Assembly (NCBI GenBank): GCA_913065125.1
Contig: CAJYAG010000002.1
Span: forward strand, 1-64,000
Length of the DNA: 64,000 nucleotides
Direction: 5' to 3'
From: an uncultured Flavobacteriaceae bacterium
GTDB lineage: Bacteria > Bacteroidota > Bacteroidia > Flavobacteriales > Flavobacteriaceae
Part shown: one piece after another, positions 56,901-63,356 of the stretch
How positions within the stretch are numbered: the stretch's first letter is position 1
Layout: every line of letters begins with the position of its first letter
Position numbers and translations under genes: made by a program
The notes under the pieces: model-generated
Told to the model about the DNA's origin: nothing
Seen by the model: the letters and a program-made list of their open reading frames with translations, nothing else
Database searches by the model: none

Positions 56901-57035
56901 GCTTTTAAAAATGAAATCACTAAAGAAATTGATAAAGAATTATCGAAGCTGTATGTCTTGTTTGACAACCAAGTAAAACAATTGAATCAAAAAGTAAAAG
57001 ACAGTCAAATTGATTTGATTCAGATAGATAAATAA
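53925..57035 (+). CDS. Secreted BNR/VPS10-type beta-propeller protein
   Basis: A 1036-residue exported protein with a signal peptide (1-21, ending VNAQK). From about residue 40 it has many WKSTDGGETWKNI/VYKSEDAGKTWK-type BNR (Asp-box) repeats, which build one or two beta-propellers like those of sortilin/VPS10 proteins. The C-terminal 250 residues contain a beta-rich segment and a helical, lysine-rich tail (about 900-1036). Bacteroidota databases call this family glycosyl hydrolase, but no catalytic residues can be shown. Ligand unknown. Confidence 0.9.
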   Translation: MKNLILSVAILLIATSHKVNAQKNTTKFSEENYSAIKWRNIGPFRGGRSAAVTGVSGKSNLFYMGSTGGGVWKTTDAGNSWSNISDGFFGGSVGSVAVSEWDNNVIYVGNGEKTVRGNVSSGDGIWKTVDAGKTWKHMGLSNSRHIPRIRIHPKNADIVYAGVMGDLYKSTDERGVYKSIDGGETWKKVLFANKDAGVIDLIIDPNNARVLYATTWNVRRTPYSLSSGGDGSALWKSTDGGETWNNISENKGLPKGIWGISGVTVSPVNSDFVWLLVENKDGGVYKSEDAGKTWKLINNERKLRQRAWYYTRLYADTKDENSIYVLNVNYHKSTDGGKSYKTFNAPHGDHHDLWIAPEDNQRMIIGDDGGAQISFDAGINWSTMNNQPTAQFYRVVTDNHFPYRIYGAQQDNSTVRISHRTGGRFITDRDWESTAGGESAHIAIDPNNNDIVYGGSYGGFLTRKNHKTGEARAINVWPDDPMGHGAEDFKYRFQWNFPVLFSPNQKNKLYAASNHLHVTYNEGQSWELISPDLTRNDPKTLGPSGGPITKDNTGVEYYGTIFAVAESPTEKNLIWTGSDDGLVHVTRDGGKNWKNVTPKKMPEWMMINSIEVNPFEKGSVYIVGTKYKSGDYKPYIYKTENYGKSWKLIVNGIESEDFTRTLRADPKRKGLLYAGTERGMYISFNDGANWEKFQLNLPIVPITDLAIKDDNLIAATQGRSFWMIDDLTPIHQLTTNLTKEKVTLFTPKASYQLSGGNGRTSKTEGTNHPGGVAVYFNVNEFSKKDTISLSFYDASKKVIQKFSSHPNAKENEKKLSVKKGSNVFYWNMMYPDATKVKGMILWWASLNGPMALPGNYIVGLTANKTTLEKPFTILKNPVSENSLADMKLQFDFINDINTKISEIHKALINVGNVKAQIKTLKSSIKEKQKHKELLSFADELTKKITIIETTLYQTKSKSGQDPLNFPIRLNNKLAHLNSLTRMGTYKPTDQAIAFKNEITKEIDKELSKLYVLFDNQVKQLNQKVKDSQIDLIQIDK

Positions 57036-57050
57036 AAGATATAAAATGAA

Positions 57051-57082
57051 AACAAAAGAGGCTTAAAAGCCTCTTTTGTTTA
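57051..57082. terminator. Bidirectional rho-independent terminator
   Basis: AAACAAAAGAGGC pairs with GCCTCTTTTGTTT around a TTAAAA loop. It ends the BNR protein transcript on the plus strand and the small membrane protein transcript on the minus strand. Confidence 0.9.
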
Positions 57083-57328
57083 TTTCGTCTTTTTAAGTGC
57101 AACATACAACGCGTAAAAATAACTAATTATTATTTTTAAAGCGAAAAACCGTTGCCATTTTCCATCGGTAAAATTTGCATCGTTTACTTTTGCAAAATCG
57201 CCTGCAAAAATTTCTCGCCAACTGTTCATAAATAATGAAATTACCGTTACTAATATAAAAAAAGGCAACGCTATTTTAAATACGTTTGTCCAGAAGCCTG
57301 GTGATTTCATTTTTTCTAATATCGTCAT
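57080..57328 (-). CDS. Small two-helix membrane protein, unknown function
   Basis: An 82-residue protein with two hydrophobic segments (about 18-34 and 63-77) and a hydrophilic loop containing NDANFTDGKW. I do not recognise a named family. Its start codon overlaps the stop of the MazG-like gene by one base (TAATG), so the two are probably translated from one message. Confidence 0.75.
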   Translation of the reverse strand: MTILEKMKSPGFWTNVFKIALPFFILVTVISLFMNSWREIFAGDFAKVNDANFTDGKWQRFFALKIIISYFYALYVALKKTK

Positions 57329-57657
57329 TATTGTAGTTTTTTATTATTGTGATGCCTATCGTGATCACGCTTTGTTTTAATATCTAATTTTTTCTCAAAA
57401 GCAGCTTGTAAGTCAACTCCTGTTTGATTTGCCAAACACAAGGTAACAAACAAAACATCTGCCAGTTCTTCTCCTAAATCTTTTGATTTATCGCTTTCTT
57501 TTTCGCTTTGTTCCCCGTAACGTCGCGCAATAATTCGTGCTACTTCTCCAACCTCTTCTGTCAATTGCGCCATGTTTGTTAATTCGTTAAAATAACGAAC
57601 TCCATGGTTTTGAATCCAATCATCAACTTGCTTTTGTGTCGTTTTTATTCCCATCAA
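57328..57657 (-). CDS. MazG-like nucleotide pyrophosphohydrolase
   Basis: A 109-residue all-alpha NTP pyrophosphohydrolase-type protein. The metal-binding motif EEVGEVARIIARRYGE (about 32-47) together with DLGEELADVLF (about 61-71) gives the E-x2-E ... E-x2-D pattern of MazG. It could remove non-canonical or oxidised nucleotides. The Met at 57657 or the next codon could be the start. It diverges from a TetR gene. Confidence 0.88.
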   Translation of the reverse strand: MMGIKTTQKQVDDWIQNHGVRYFNELTNMAQLTEEVGEVARIIARRYGEQSEKESDKSKDLGEELADVLFVTLCLANQTGVDLQAAFEKKLDIKTKRDHDRHHNNKKLQ

Positions 57658-57680
57658 TTGTGGTTTTATCTTTAAGTATT

Positions 57681-57688
57681 CAAAGATA
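57681..57688 (-). promoter_or_regulatory. -7 promoter element for the MazG-like gene
   Basis: The minus strand reads TATCTTTG, a perfect TAnnTTTG, 23 bp upstream of the start. The TetR operator lies about 33 bp further upstream. Confidence 0.6.
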
Positions 57689-57720
57689 TAGTTTCTAATT
57701 TAAAAAAAAAGATTATTTTT

Positions 57721-57742
57721 ACAGACCGAATGGTCGGTTTGT
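57721..57742. promoter_or_regulatory. Palindromic TetR-family operator
   Basis: ACAGACCGA-ATGG-TCGGTTTGT: two 9-bp arms with 8 matching positions around a 4-bp centre. It ends 10 bp before the TetR ATG. Palindromes with ACCGACC/GGTCGGT cores are common operators of TetR repressors placed next to their own gene, so autorepression is likely. Confidence 0.75.
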
Positions 57743-57752
57743 ATTATTAAAA

Positions 57753-58292
57753 ATGAAAACTAAAAAAGAACTTATATTAGAAACTGCAACAAATCTCTTT
57801 GCACATCAAGGGTTTGAAAAAACTTCTGTTGCCGCTATTTGTGAAAATGCTAATGTTTCGAAAGGGTTGGTGTATCATCATTTTAAATCTAAAGAAGAAA
57901 TATTAATTGCCATTTATGAACAATCTACTTTAGAGATGATCAATTTAAGCAGTACCACTTCAGAAGCGAAACAAGGCAAACTAATTGACATTATCAATCT
58001 TGTTTTCTTTCAACTTGAAAATAACAAACTGTTTTATCTATTGAATTTAAACATCATGTTTCAGCCATCAACGAGGCAAATATTAGAAAATCAAATTAAA
58101 GAAAGGGCAGCTCAATTATTCAACACCGTGCAGTCTATTTTTGATGAAACTGACCCCAATAACAGCACGCTTTTAAGTTATGTTTTTATAGCAGAAATAG
58201 ATGGAATCGCTTTAAACTATCTTTCTTCTTTTGAAGAATATCCTTTAGAAAAGATAAAAAATCAATTGATAAAAAAGTATAAAAATGATTAG
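57753..58292 (+). CDS. TetR-family transcriptional regulator
   Basis: A 179-residue regulator. The N-terminal helix-turn-helix is clear: ILETATNLFAHQGFEKTSVAAI followed by ANVSKGLVYHHFKSKEEIL (DNA-binding helix about 33-43). The C-terminal ligand domain is variable, and no ligand can be named. A matching palindrome lies directly upstream. It overlaps the acetyltransferase gene by 8 bp. Confidence 0.92.
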   Translation: MKTKKELILETATNLFAHQGFEKTSVAAICENANVSKGLVYHHFKSKEEILIAIYEQSTLEMINLSSTTSEAKQGKLIDIINLVFFQLENNKLFYLLNLNIMFQPSTRQILENQIKERAAQLFNTVQSIFDETDPNNSTLLSYVFIAEIDGIALNYLSSFEEYPLEKIKNQLIKKYKND

Positions 58293-58704
58293 AAAATATA
58301 AAGAAACTGAGATTCTAAGGTTACTAGAAATTTGGGAAGCTGCAGCCTTAATTGCACATCCTTTTTTAGTAGATGAATTTCATCAAATGGTAAAAAAAGC
58401 GATGAAAGAGATGTATTTACCAAATTCTGATACTTGGGTGTATATAGAATCTGGAACCATTATTGGTTTTATTGCGATGCAAAATAATGAAATTGGAGGA
58501 TTATTTGTTGATCCAAATCAGCAATCAAAAGGGGTTGGAACCGCGCTAGTAAAACACATCAGTCAGTTTCATGATACTTTAGAAGTAGACGTTTTTGAAA
58601 AAAACAAAATCGGAAAACCTTTTTATGAAAAATATGGTTTTAAAGTGATCAAAGAATATGTGATGGAAGAAACCAATCAGAAAGTTTTAAGAATGCAAAA
58701 ATGA
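58285..58704 (+). CDS. GNAT-family N-acetyltransferase
   Basis: A 139-residue acetyltransferase. The acetyl-CoA loop QQSKGVGTALVKHI lies near residue 78, preceded by the strand GGLFVDP. FYEKYGFKVIKEYVME near the end is typical. Its substrate is unknown. It overlaps the TetR gene by 8 bp and rsgA by 4 bp, so all three are probably co-transcribed. Confidence 0.9.
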   Translation: MIRKYKETEILRLLEIWEAAALIAHPFLVDEFHQMVKKAMKEMYLPNSDTWVYIESGTIIGFIAMQNNEIGGLFVDPNQQSKGVGTALVKHISQFHDTLEVDVFEKNKIGKPFYEKYGFKVIKEYVMEETNQKVLRMQK

Positions 58705-59768
58705 AGTTAGAAGATTTAGGATACACAACCGAATTAGAACATTATCGAATTAAAAATAACTTGTCAAATTTTAAGGTTGCTCGAGTCATTACAGAACATA
58801 AAGAACGTTATGTTGTAAAAAATGAAACTGGAGATTTTGAAGCTGAGTTGATTGGTAATTTACGTTTTACTGCAACCGAAAGAAGTGATTTCCCTGCTGT
58901 TGGTGATTGGGTTGCCATATCTGAATACGATACCAATAAGGCACTAATTCATCATGTTTATAAAAGAAATTCTCAAATAGAAAGACAAGCTGTTGGCAAA
59001 CACGGAGAAAAACAACTTATTGCAACAAATATTGACGTTGGCTTTATTGTACAAGCAATAAGCAGAGATTTTAACATCAACAGGTTAGAACGTTACTTAA
59101 CCATTTGTAACGCTTCCAATGTTACTCCAATAATTATTTTAACCAAGATTGATTTGATTTCTGAAACGGAATTAGAAGCGATCTTAAAAGAGGTTTCTAA
59201 CCGAGTAAAAAATACAGAAATCATTCCGATTAGTAACGAGACCAATATTGGAATTGACAACATAAAATCGAAAATCGAAAAAGGAAAAACCTATTGTTTA
59301 TTGGGTTCATCTGGTGTTGGAAAATCAACATTAATCAATTCTATTTCTGGAGAAGAACTGATGAAAACTGGAGCAATTAGCGAAAGTATTGACAGAGGAA
59401 AACATGTAACAACACATAGAGAGTTGATCGTTTTAGAAAATGGAGGGATTATTATTGACAATCCTGGAATGCGAGAAGTCGGAATTACTGAGAATTCTGG
59501 TGGATTAGAAAACACTTTTAAAACTATTTTTAAATTGGCAACACAATGTCGATTTTCCAATTGTACACATATTCACGAAAATGGTTGTGCAATTTTAGGT
59601 GCCATTGAAGATGGAGAAATTGATGAAGATAGTTATGACAATTATTTAAAAATGGAACGCGAAAAACAATTCTTCGAATCTACGACACAAGACAAAAAAA
59701 AGAAAGATAAAAATCTTGGAAAATTGATAAAATTTGCTCAAAAAAATAAAAAGAGGAATAAACATTAA
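58701..59768 (+). CDS. rsgA: Ribosome small subunit-dependent GTPase RsgA
   Basis: A circularly permuted GTPase that acts late in 30S assembly. An OB-fold comes first. The G motifs appear in permuted order: G4 TKID (148-151), G1 GSSGVGKST (202-210), G3 DNPGMRE. The C-terminal zinc motif is CRFSNCTHIHENGC. Its 355 residues fit. Its location in a TetR-controlled operon is unusual for a housekeeping assembly factor. Confidence 0.95.
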   Translation: MKLEDLGYTTELEHYRIKNNLSNFKVARVITEHKERYVVKNETGDFEAELIGNLRFTATERSDFPAVGDWVAISEYDTNKALIHHVYKRNSQIERQAVGKHGEKQLIATNIDVGFIVQAISRDFNINRLERYLTICNASNVTPIIILTKIDLISETELEAILKEVSNRVKNTEIIPISNETNIGIDNIKSKIEKGKTYCLLGSSGVGKSTLINSISGEELMKTGAISESIDRGKHVTTHRELIVLENGGIIIDNPGMREVGITENSGGLENTFKTIFKLATQCRFSNCTHIHENGCAILGAIEDGEIDEDSYDNYLKMEREKQFFESTTQDKKKKDKNLGKLIKFAQKNKKRNKH

Positions 59769-59829
59769 AAATACCTTAAATTGCTTCTTATAATACAACA
59801 GCAGAAAAACGCTAACCTAATTAATAAGT

Positions 59830-61287
59830 ATGAAAACAAACTACATCTTTAAAGCATTTTTTTTATTTTCTTTCTTACTGCCAATAAGTATTCAAGCCCA
59901 AGAAAAACACTATTACCAAACAGATTTTTCAATTCAAGATTTTCAAGAACGTAGAGCCAAGATTCTCGATGCAATTGGTCCAAACGGAATTGCATTAATT
60001 CAAGGTGCAAGAAGTGTCGATGGATTTGAAGCCTTTAGACAAACAAATACTTTTTATTATTTAACCGGAATTGAAACGGGTCATGCGTATTTATTATTCA
60101 GCGGAAAAAGAAAAACCACAACCTTGTATTTACCTCATAGAGATATGGGAAGAGAACGCAGTCAAGGAAAAATATTATCTGCAGAAGATGCAGAACTAAT
60201 TATCAAACTTACAGGAGTAAATCAAGTTAAAGCAATTGAGTTTTTATCGTCTGATTTAGCAGGATCTGGATTGATAAAAGATGGAGTTCCAATTTTATAT
60301 ACGCCTTTAAGTCCAGCAGAAACTGGAACAGATAGTAGAGATGAATTGGTTCACGGACAAGCAAGAGCTGCATCAGATCCTTGGGACGGACAAGCATCAA
60401 GAGAAGCGCATTTTAAACGATTGTTAAATGAACGCTTTCCTCAGTTTGTAATCAAAGATTTGTCGCCAACTTTAGATGACATGCGTTTGATAAAGAGCAA
60501 AAAAGAAATTGACATTATTAGAAAAGCAACCCAAATTGCTGGCTTGGCAATTATTGAAGCAATGAAATCTACCAAAGCTGGAGTGTATGAATACCAATTA
60601 GCAGCAGCAGCAAAATATGTTTTTTATCAACACGGCGCCCAAGGAGATGCATATCCCGCAATCATTGGTGGAGGAACTAATGCTTTCATGGGGCATTATT
60701 TTCATAAAACGGACGTCTTAAAAAATGGTGATTTGGTCTTGATGGATTACGCGCCTGACTACAAATACTACACAAGTGATGTTACTAGAATTTGGCCTGT
60801 AAACGGAAAATTTGACAAAGCGCAAACTGCCTTATACGAATACATCATTGCGTATAAAGATGCTTTATTTAAATACATAAAACCGGGTGTAACTGCTAAT
60901 TACGTTTTAGACAAAGCTTCAGCAGACATGAAAAACTATTTAAAGGGAAAGAAATTTGCAAATCCAAATCATTTAAAAGCAGTACAAAATGGTGTAGCAT
61001 TTAGAGGGCATTTTCAACATCCAGTTGGAATGGGAGTTCATGATGTAGGAAGAGTTCGTGGAAATGTTGTTTTAAAAGAAGGCATGGTTTTTACAATTGA
61101 TCCAATGATTTGGATTCCAGAAGAACGCTTGTATGTAAGAATTGAAGATGTTGCAGTAATAACTGCATCTGGTGTAGAAAACATGAGTGCTTTTGTACCA
61201 ACAACCATTAAAGAAATAGAAAAAACAATCAAAGAAAAAGGAATTACAGAATTTAGACCTACTGAAAAATTACCACTAAAGAATTAA
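59830..61287 (+). CDS. Exported aminopeptidase P-family metallopeptidase
   Basis: A pita-bread fold M24B peptidase of 485 residues with a signal peptide (1-23, ending ISIQAQ). The two-metal site residues are visible: the Asp of MDYAPDYKYY, the Asp of TSDVTRIWPVNG, the His of FQHPVGMGVHDVG, the Glu of the TIDPMIW region, and the Glu of VRIEDVAVI. It would cut N-terminal X-Pro bonds in the periplasm. It stands alone after rsgA. Confidence 0.93.
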   Translation: MKTNYIFKAFFLFSFLLPISIQAQEKHYYQTDFSIQDFQERRAKILDAIGPNGIALIQGARSVDGFEAFRQTNTFYYLTGIETGHAYLLFSGKRKTTTLYLPHRDMGRERSQGKILSAEDAELIIKLTGVNQVKAIEFLSSDLAGSGLIKDGVPILYTPLSPAETGTDSRDELVHGQARAASDPWDGQASREAHFKRLLNERFPQFVIKDLSPTLDDMRLIKSKKEIDIIRKATQIAGLAIIEAMKSTKAGVYEYQLAAAAKYVFYQHGAQGDAYPAIIGGGTNAFMGHYFHKTDVLKNGDLVLMDYAPDYKYYTSDVTRIWPVNGKFDKAQTALYEYIIAYKDALFKYIKPGVTANYVLDKASADMKNYLKGKKFANPNHLKAVQNGVAFRGHFQHPVGMGVHDVGRVRGNVVLKEGMVFTIDPMIWIPEERLYVRIEDVAVITASGVENMSAFVPTTIKEIEKTIKEKGITEFRPTEKLPLKN

Positions 61288-61290
61288 AAT

Positions 61291-61953
61291 TTAAAGCATT
61301 TTCAAAAACTCATTTCTAGAAATTTCTCTTGCGCCAAAACTTGCTAAATGATCAGTATACATTTGGCAATCTATTAGTTTGTAATTGCTCTTGTCTTGAG
61401 CGAAATCGAAAGGTTGCACCAAATGAATAAACGCCAATTTTGATGCATTACTCATCAAACTAAACATGCTTTCTCCACAAAAAAATCCATTTCCTAAATC
61501 AATTCCGTACAAACCACCAACCAAAACTTGTTTTTTTGTTGCTGTATCGTAAAACCAAACTTCTACAGATTTTGCAATTCCTTTTTTATGTAAATTAATG
61601 TACGCTTGCTCCATTTCATCGGTTATCCAAGTACCAAAATCATCATTTCTAAGAATGTGTTTACAATTAAAAATAACTTCGTTAAAAGCGGTGTTTTCTG
61701 TAATTGTAAAATTCCCATTTTTGATAATTTTTCGCATCGATTTAGAAATTTTTAATTCTTCTGGAAATAACACCATTCTTTTTAGCGGACAATACCAGAC
61801 AATTGGTTCGCCTTCAGAATACCAAGGAAAAATTCCGTTTTGATATGCCAATTTTAAACGATCTTCAGATAAATCTCCGCCCAAAGCAATCACGCCTTCT
61901 TCAGAAGCGGTTTCTGGTTTTGGGAATTCAATTTTATCTGTTAGCCAAATCAT
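61291..61953 (-). CDS. aat: Leucyl/phenylalanyl-tRNA--protein transferase Aat, with repeat insert
   Basis: It adds Leu or Phe from aminoacyl-tRNA to N-terminal Arg/Lys of proteins, marking them for degradation. IVALGGD-type (VIALGGDLS, 21-29), IFPWYSEGEPIVWYCP (41-56) and GGLYGIDLGNGFFCGESMFS (147-166) are typical. Residues 181-188 (PFDFAQDK) correspond to a decayed dispersed palindrome and replace the usual segment before YKLIDCQ (191-197). Whether the enzyme is still active is uncertain, but both flanks are intact. Confidence 0.93.
   Translation of the reverse strand: MIWLTDKIEFPKPETASEEGVIALGGDLSEDRLKLAYQNGIFPWYSEGEPIVWYCPLKRMVLFPEELKISKSMRKIIKNGNFTITENTAFNEVIFNCKHILRNDDFGTWITDEMEQAYINLHKKGIAKSVEVWFYDTATKKQVLVGGLYGIDLGNGFFCGESMFSLMSNASKLAFIHLVQPFDFAQDKSNYKLIDCQMYTDHLASFGAREISRNEFLKML
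61391..61413. repeat. Decayed dispersed palindrome inside aat
   Basis: TTGTCTTGAGCGAAATCGAA, followed by AGG, resembles TCGAGCGGAGTCGAGA with several changes. It is read in frame as FDFAQDK. Confidence 0.6.
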
Positions 61954-61973
61954 TATTCAAAAGTATTAAAAAT

Positions 61974-62021
61974 AAAAAAGCAACCAAATACTGAAATGAA
62001 TTCAGCATAAAGTTGCTTTTT
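61974..62021. terminator. Two-tier terminator hairpin after the DUF3127 gene
   Basis: AAAAAGCAAC pairs with GTTGCTTTTT, enclosing a second small stem (CTGAA with TTCAG). A and T runs flank it. On the minus strand it ends the flavin reductase-DUF3127 transcript. Confidence 0.8.
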
Positions 62022-62040
62022 AAAAATTATTACGGTTTTC

Positions 62041-62406
62041 CTAGAAAGGTAAATCGTCTGGTTCAGCAGAAGTTGTAGTATCAGCAGGCTGAAACTGGTC
62101 TACTGGAGGTAAATCTTGTGGCGCTACAGCTTGCATTGCTTCAATTCTCCATCCTTGAATTGAGTTAAAATACTTAGCTACTCCTTCTGGGTTTATCCAT
62201 TCTCTACCGCGTAAATTGATAGAGATTTTTACATCTTGCCCAACTTTATAGCTGTTTAATAAATCACATTTATCTTGTACAAACTCAACCATAATCATTT
62301 GAGGATATTGCTCATCTGTTGTTACAACCACTTCACGTTTTCTAAATCCGCTAGTTCCAAAAGTTTGTGTTTCGTTAATTAATTTAATTTTTCCAATTAC
62401 TTCCAT
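62041..62406 (-). CDS. DUF3127 protein with SSB-like C-terminal tip
   Basis: A 121-residue DUF3127 protein. A beta-rich domain (1-95) begins MEVIGKIKLINETQTFG and looks like an OB-fold. A disordered Gln/Pro/Thr linker follows and ends with DDLPF, almost identical to the DD(I/L)PF tip by which SSB recruits replication and repair proteins. It is therefore a candidate single-strand-binding-like protein; this is inference. It lies 8 bp after the flavin reductase. Confidence 0.88.
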   Translation of the reverse strand: MEVIGKIKLINETQTFGTSGFRKREVVVTTDEQYPQMIMVEFVQDKCDLLNSYKVGQDVKISINLRGREWINPEGVAKYFNSIQGWRIEAMQAVAPQDLPPVDQFQPADTTTSAEPDDLPF

Positions 62407-62414
62407 ATCTTATT

Positions 62415-63275
62415 CTATTTTATTAAAAGTACTTTCCATGCACTTTCTACATCGTTTTTTTCTAAAAAGGCTTTGGCAAATGTATGTTTTTTTGTGGTTT
62501 CTAACCCAATAAATTGTGGATTGACTTTTGCAAAGTTATCAACATTTTCTTGAGTTGGCATTTGCTCTACGTTTCCTAAAACACCAAAATTATTTCCTGT
62601 TAAAATATTACTTTCTCTAATTTCTTTCGGAATTGCATCTACTCCAATTCCCAAGGTAGAAATTGGTTTCGGAATTTCAAAAAAACCTTCTTTTGCCCTC
62701 GAATAATAACTTCCACCAGCTCTTGCAACCAAATCAATTTTATGTTGATCAATGGCTCCGTTTTCATCTAATACAGCTTCGTTAATGTGTAATTTCACAA
62801 CTTCACAAATAATTAAATTTCCTGCGCCGCCTTCTTTTCCTAAGTGGATAATTTCAGTTACTTTGCATTCAAATTGTACTGGAGATTCTGCAACTCGAAA
62901 TGGTTTTACAACATCCGATTTTAACATGGTAAAGCCTGCTTTTTCAAATTCATTTACGCCTTTTGCATATTCTGTACTGCTTAAAGACATTTGCTGAACA
63001 ATATCATAATTGACCACATTTATAACAACTTCTTTGGTTTCTAATGCGTTTTCTAAGGTGTGTTTTGTAGTATTTCCTCGAACTCTACGTGCCGGAGAAA
63101 AAATTAAAATTGGCGGATTTGCACTAAACACATTAAAGAAGCTAAATGGCGATAAATTTGGATTTCCATCTGCATCAATTGTACTTGCAAAAGCTATTGG
63201 CCTTGGTGCAATTGCGCCTAATAAATAACCGTGTAATTTGCCTGTTGCTATTTCTTTTGGGTCTATAGAAATCAT
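62415..63275 (-). CDS. Flavin reductase family protein (FMN-binding)
   Basis: A 286-residue FMN-binding split-barrel protein. GYLLGAIAPRPIAFASTIDADGN near residue 15 and NLSPFSFFNVFSANPPI near 38 are typical. The C-terminal 80 residues are a family-specific extension. It probably binds FMN and reduces it or a bound substrate; the substrate is unknown. It precedes the DUF3127 gene. Confidence 0.9.
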   Translation of the reverse strand: MISIDPKEIATGKLHGYLLGAIAPRPIAFASTIDADGNPNLSPFSFFNVFSANPPILIFSPARRVRGNTTKHTLENALETKEVVINVVNYDIVQQMSLSSTEYAKGVNEFEKAGFTMLKSDVVKPFRVAESPVQFECKVTEIIHLGKEGGAGNLIICEVVKLHINEAVLDENGAIDQHKIDLVARAGGSYYSRAKEGFFEIPKPISTLGIGVDAIPKEIRESNILTGNNFGVLGNVEQMPTQENVDNFAKVNPQFIGLETTKKHTFAKAFLEKNDVESAWKVLLIK

Positions 63276-63342
63276 TTTTTAATTTATTTTGAATTGTAAA
63301 TATACTATCATTTTATAAAATGTGTTATGTTATAATATAGAT

Positions 63343-63350
63343 TATATTTG
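63343..63350 (+). promoter_or_regulatory. -7 promoter element for the sensor kinase
   Basis: TATATTTG is a perfect TAnnTTTG and ends only 6 bp before the ATG. If it is used, the message would start at or next to the start codon, that is, be leaderless. Confidence 0.55.
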
Positions 63351-63356
63351 TAATAG

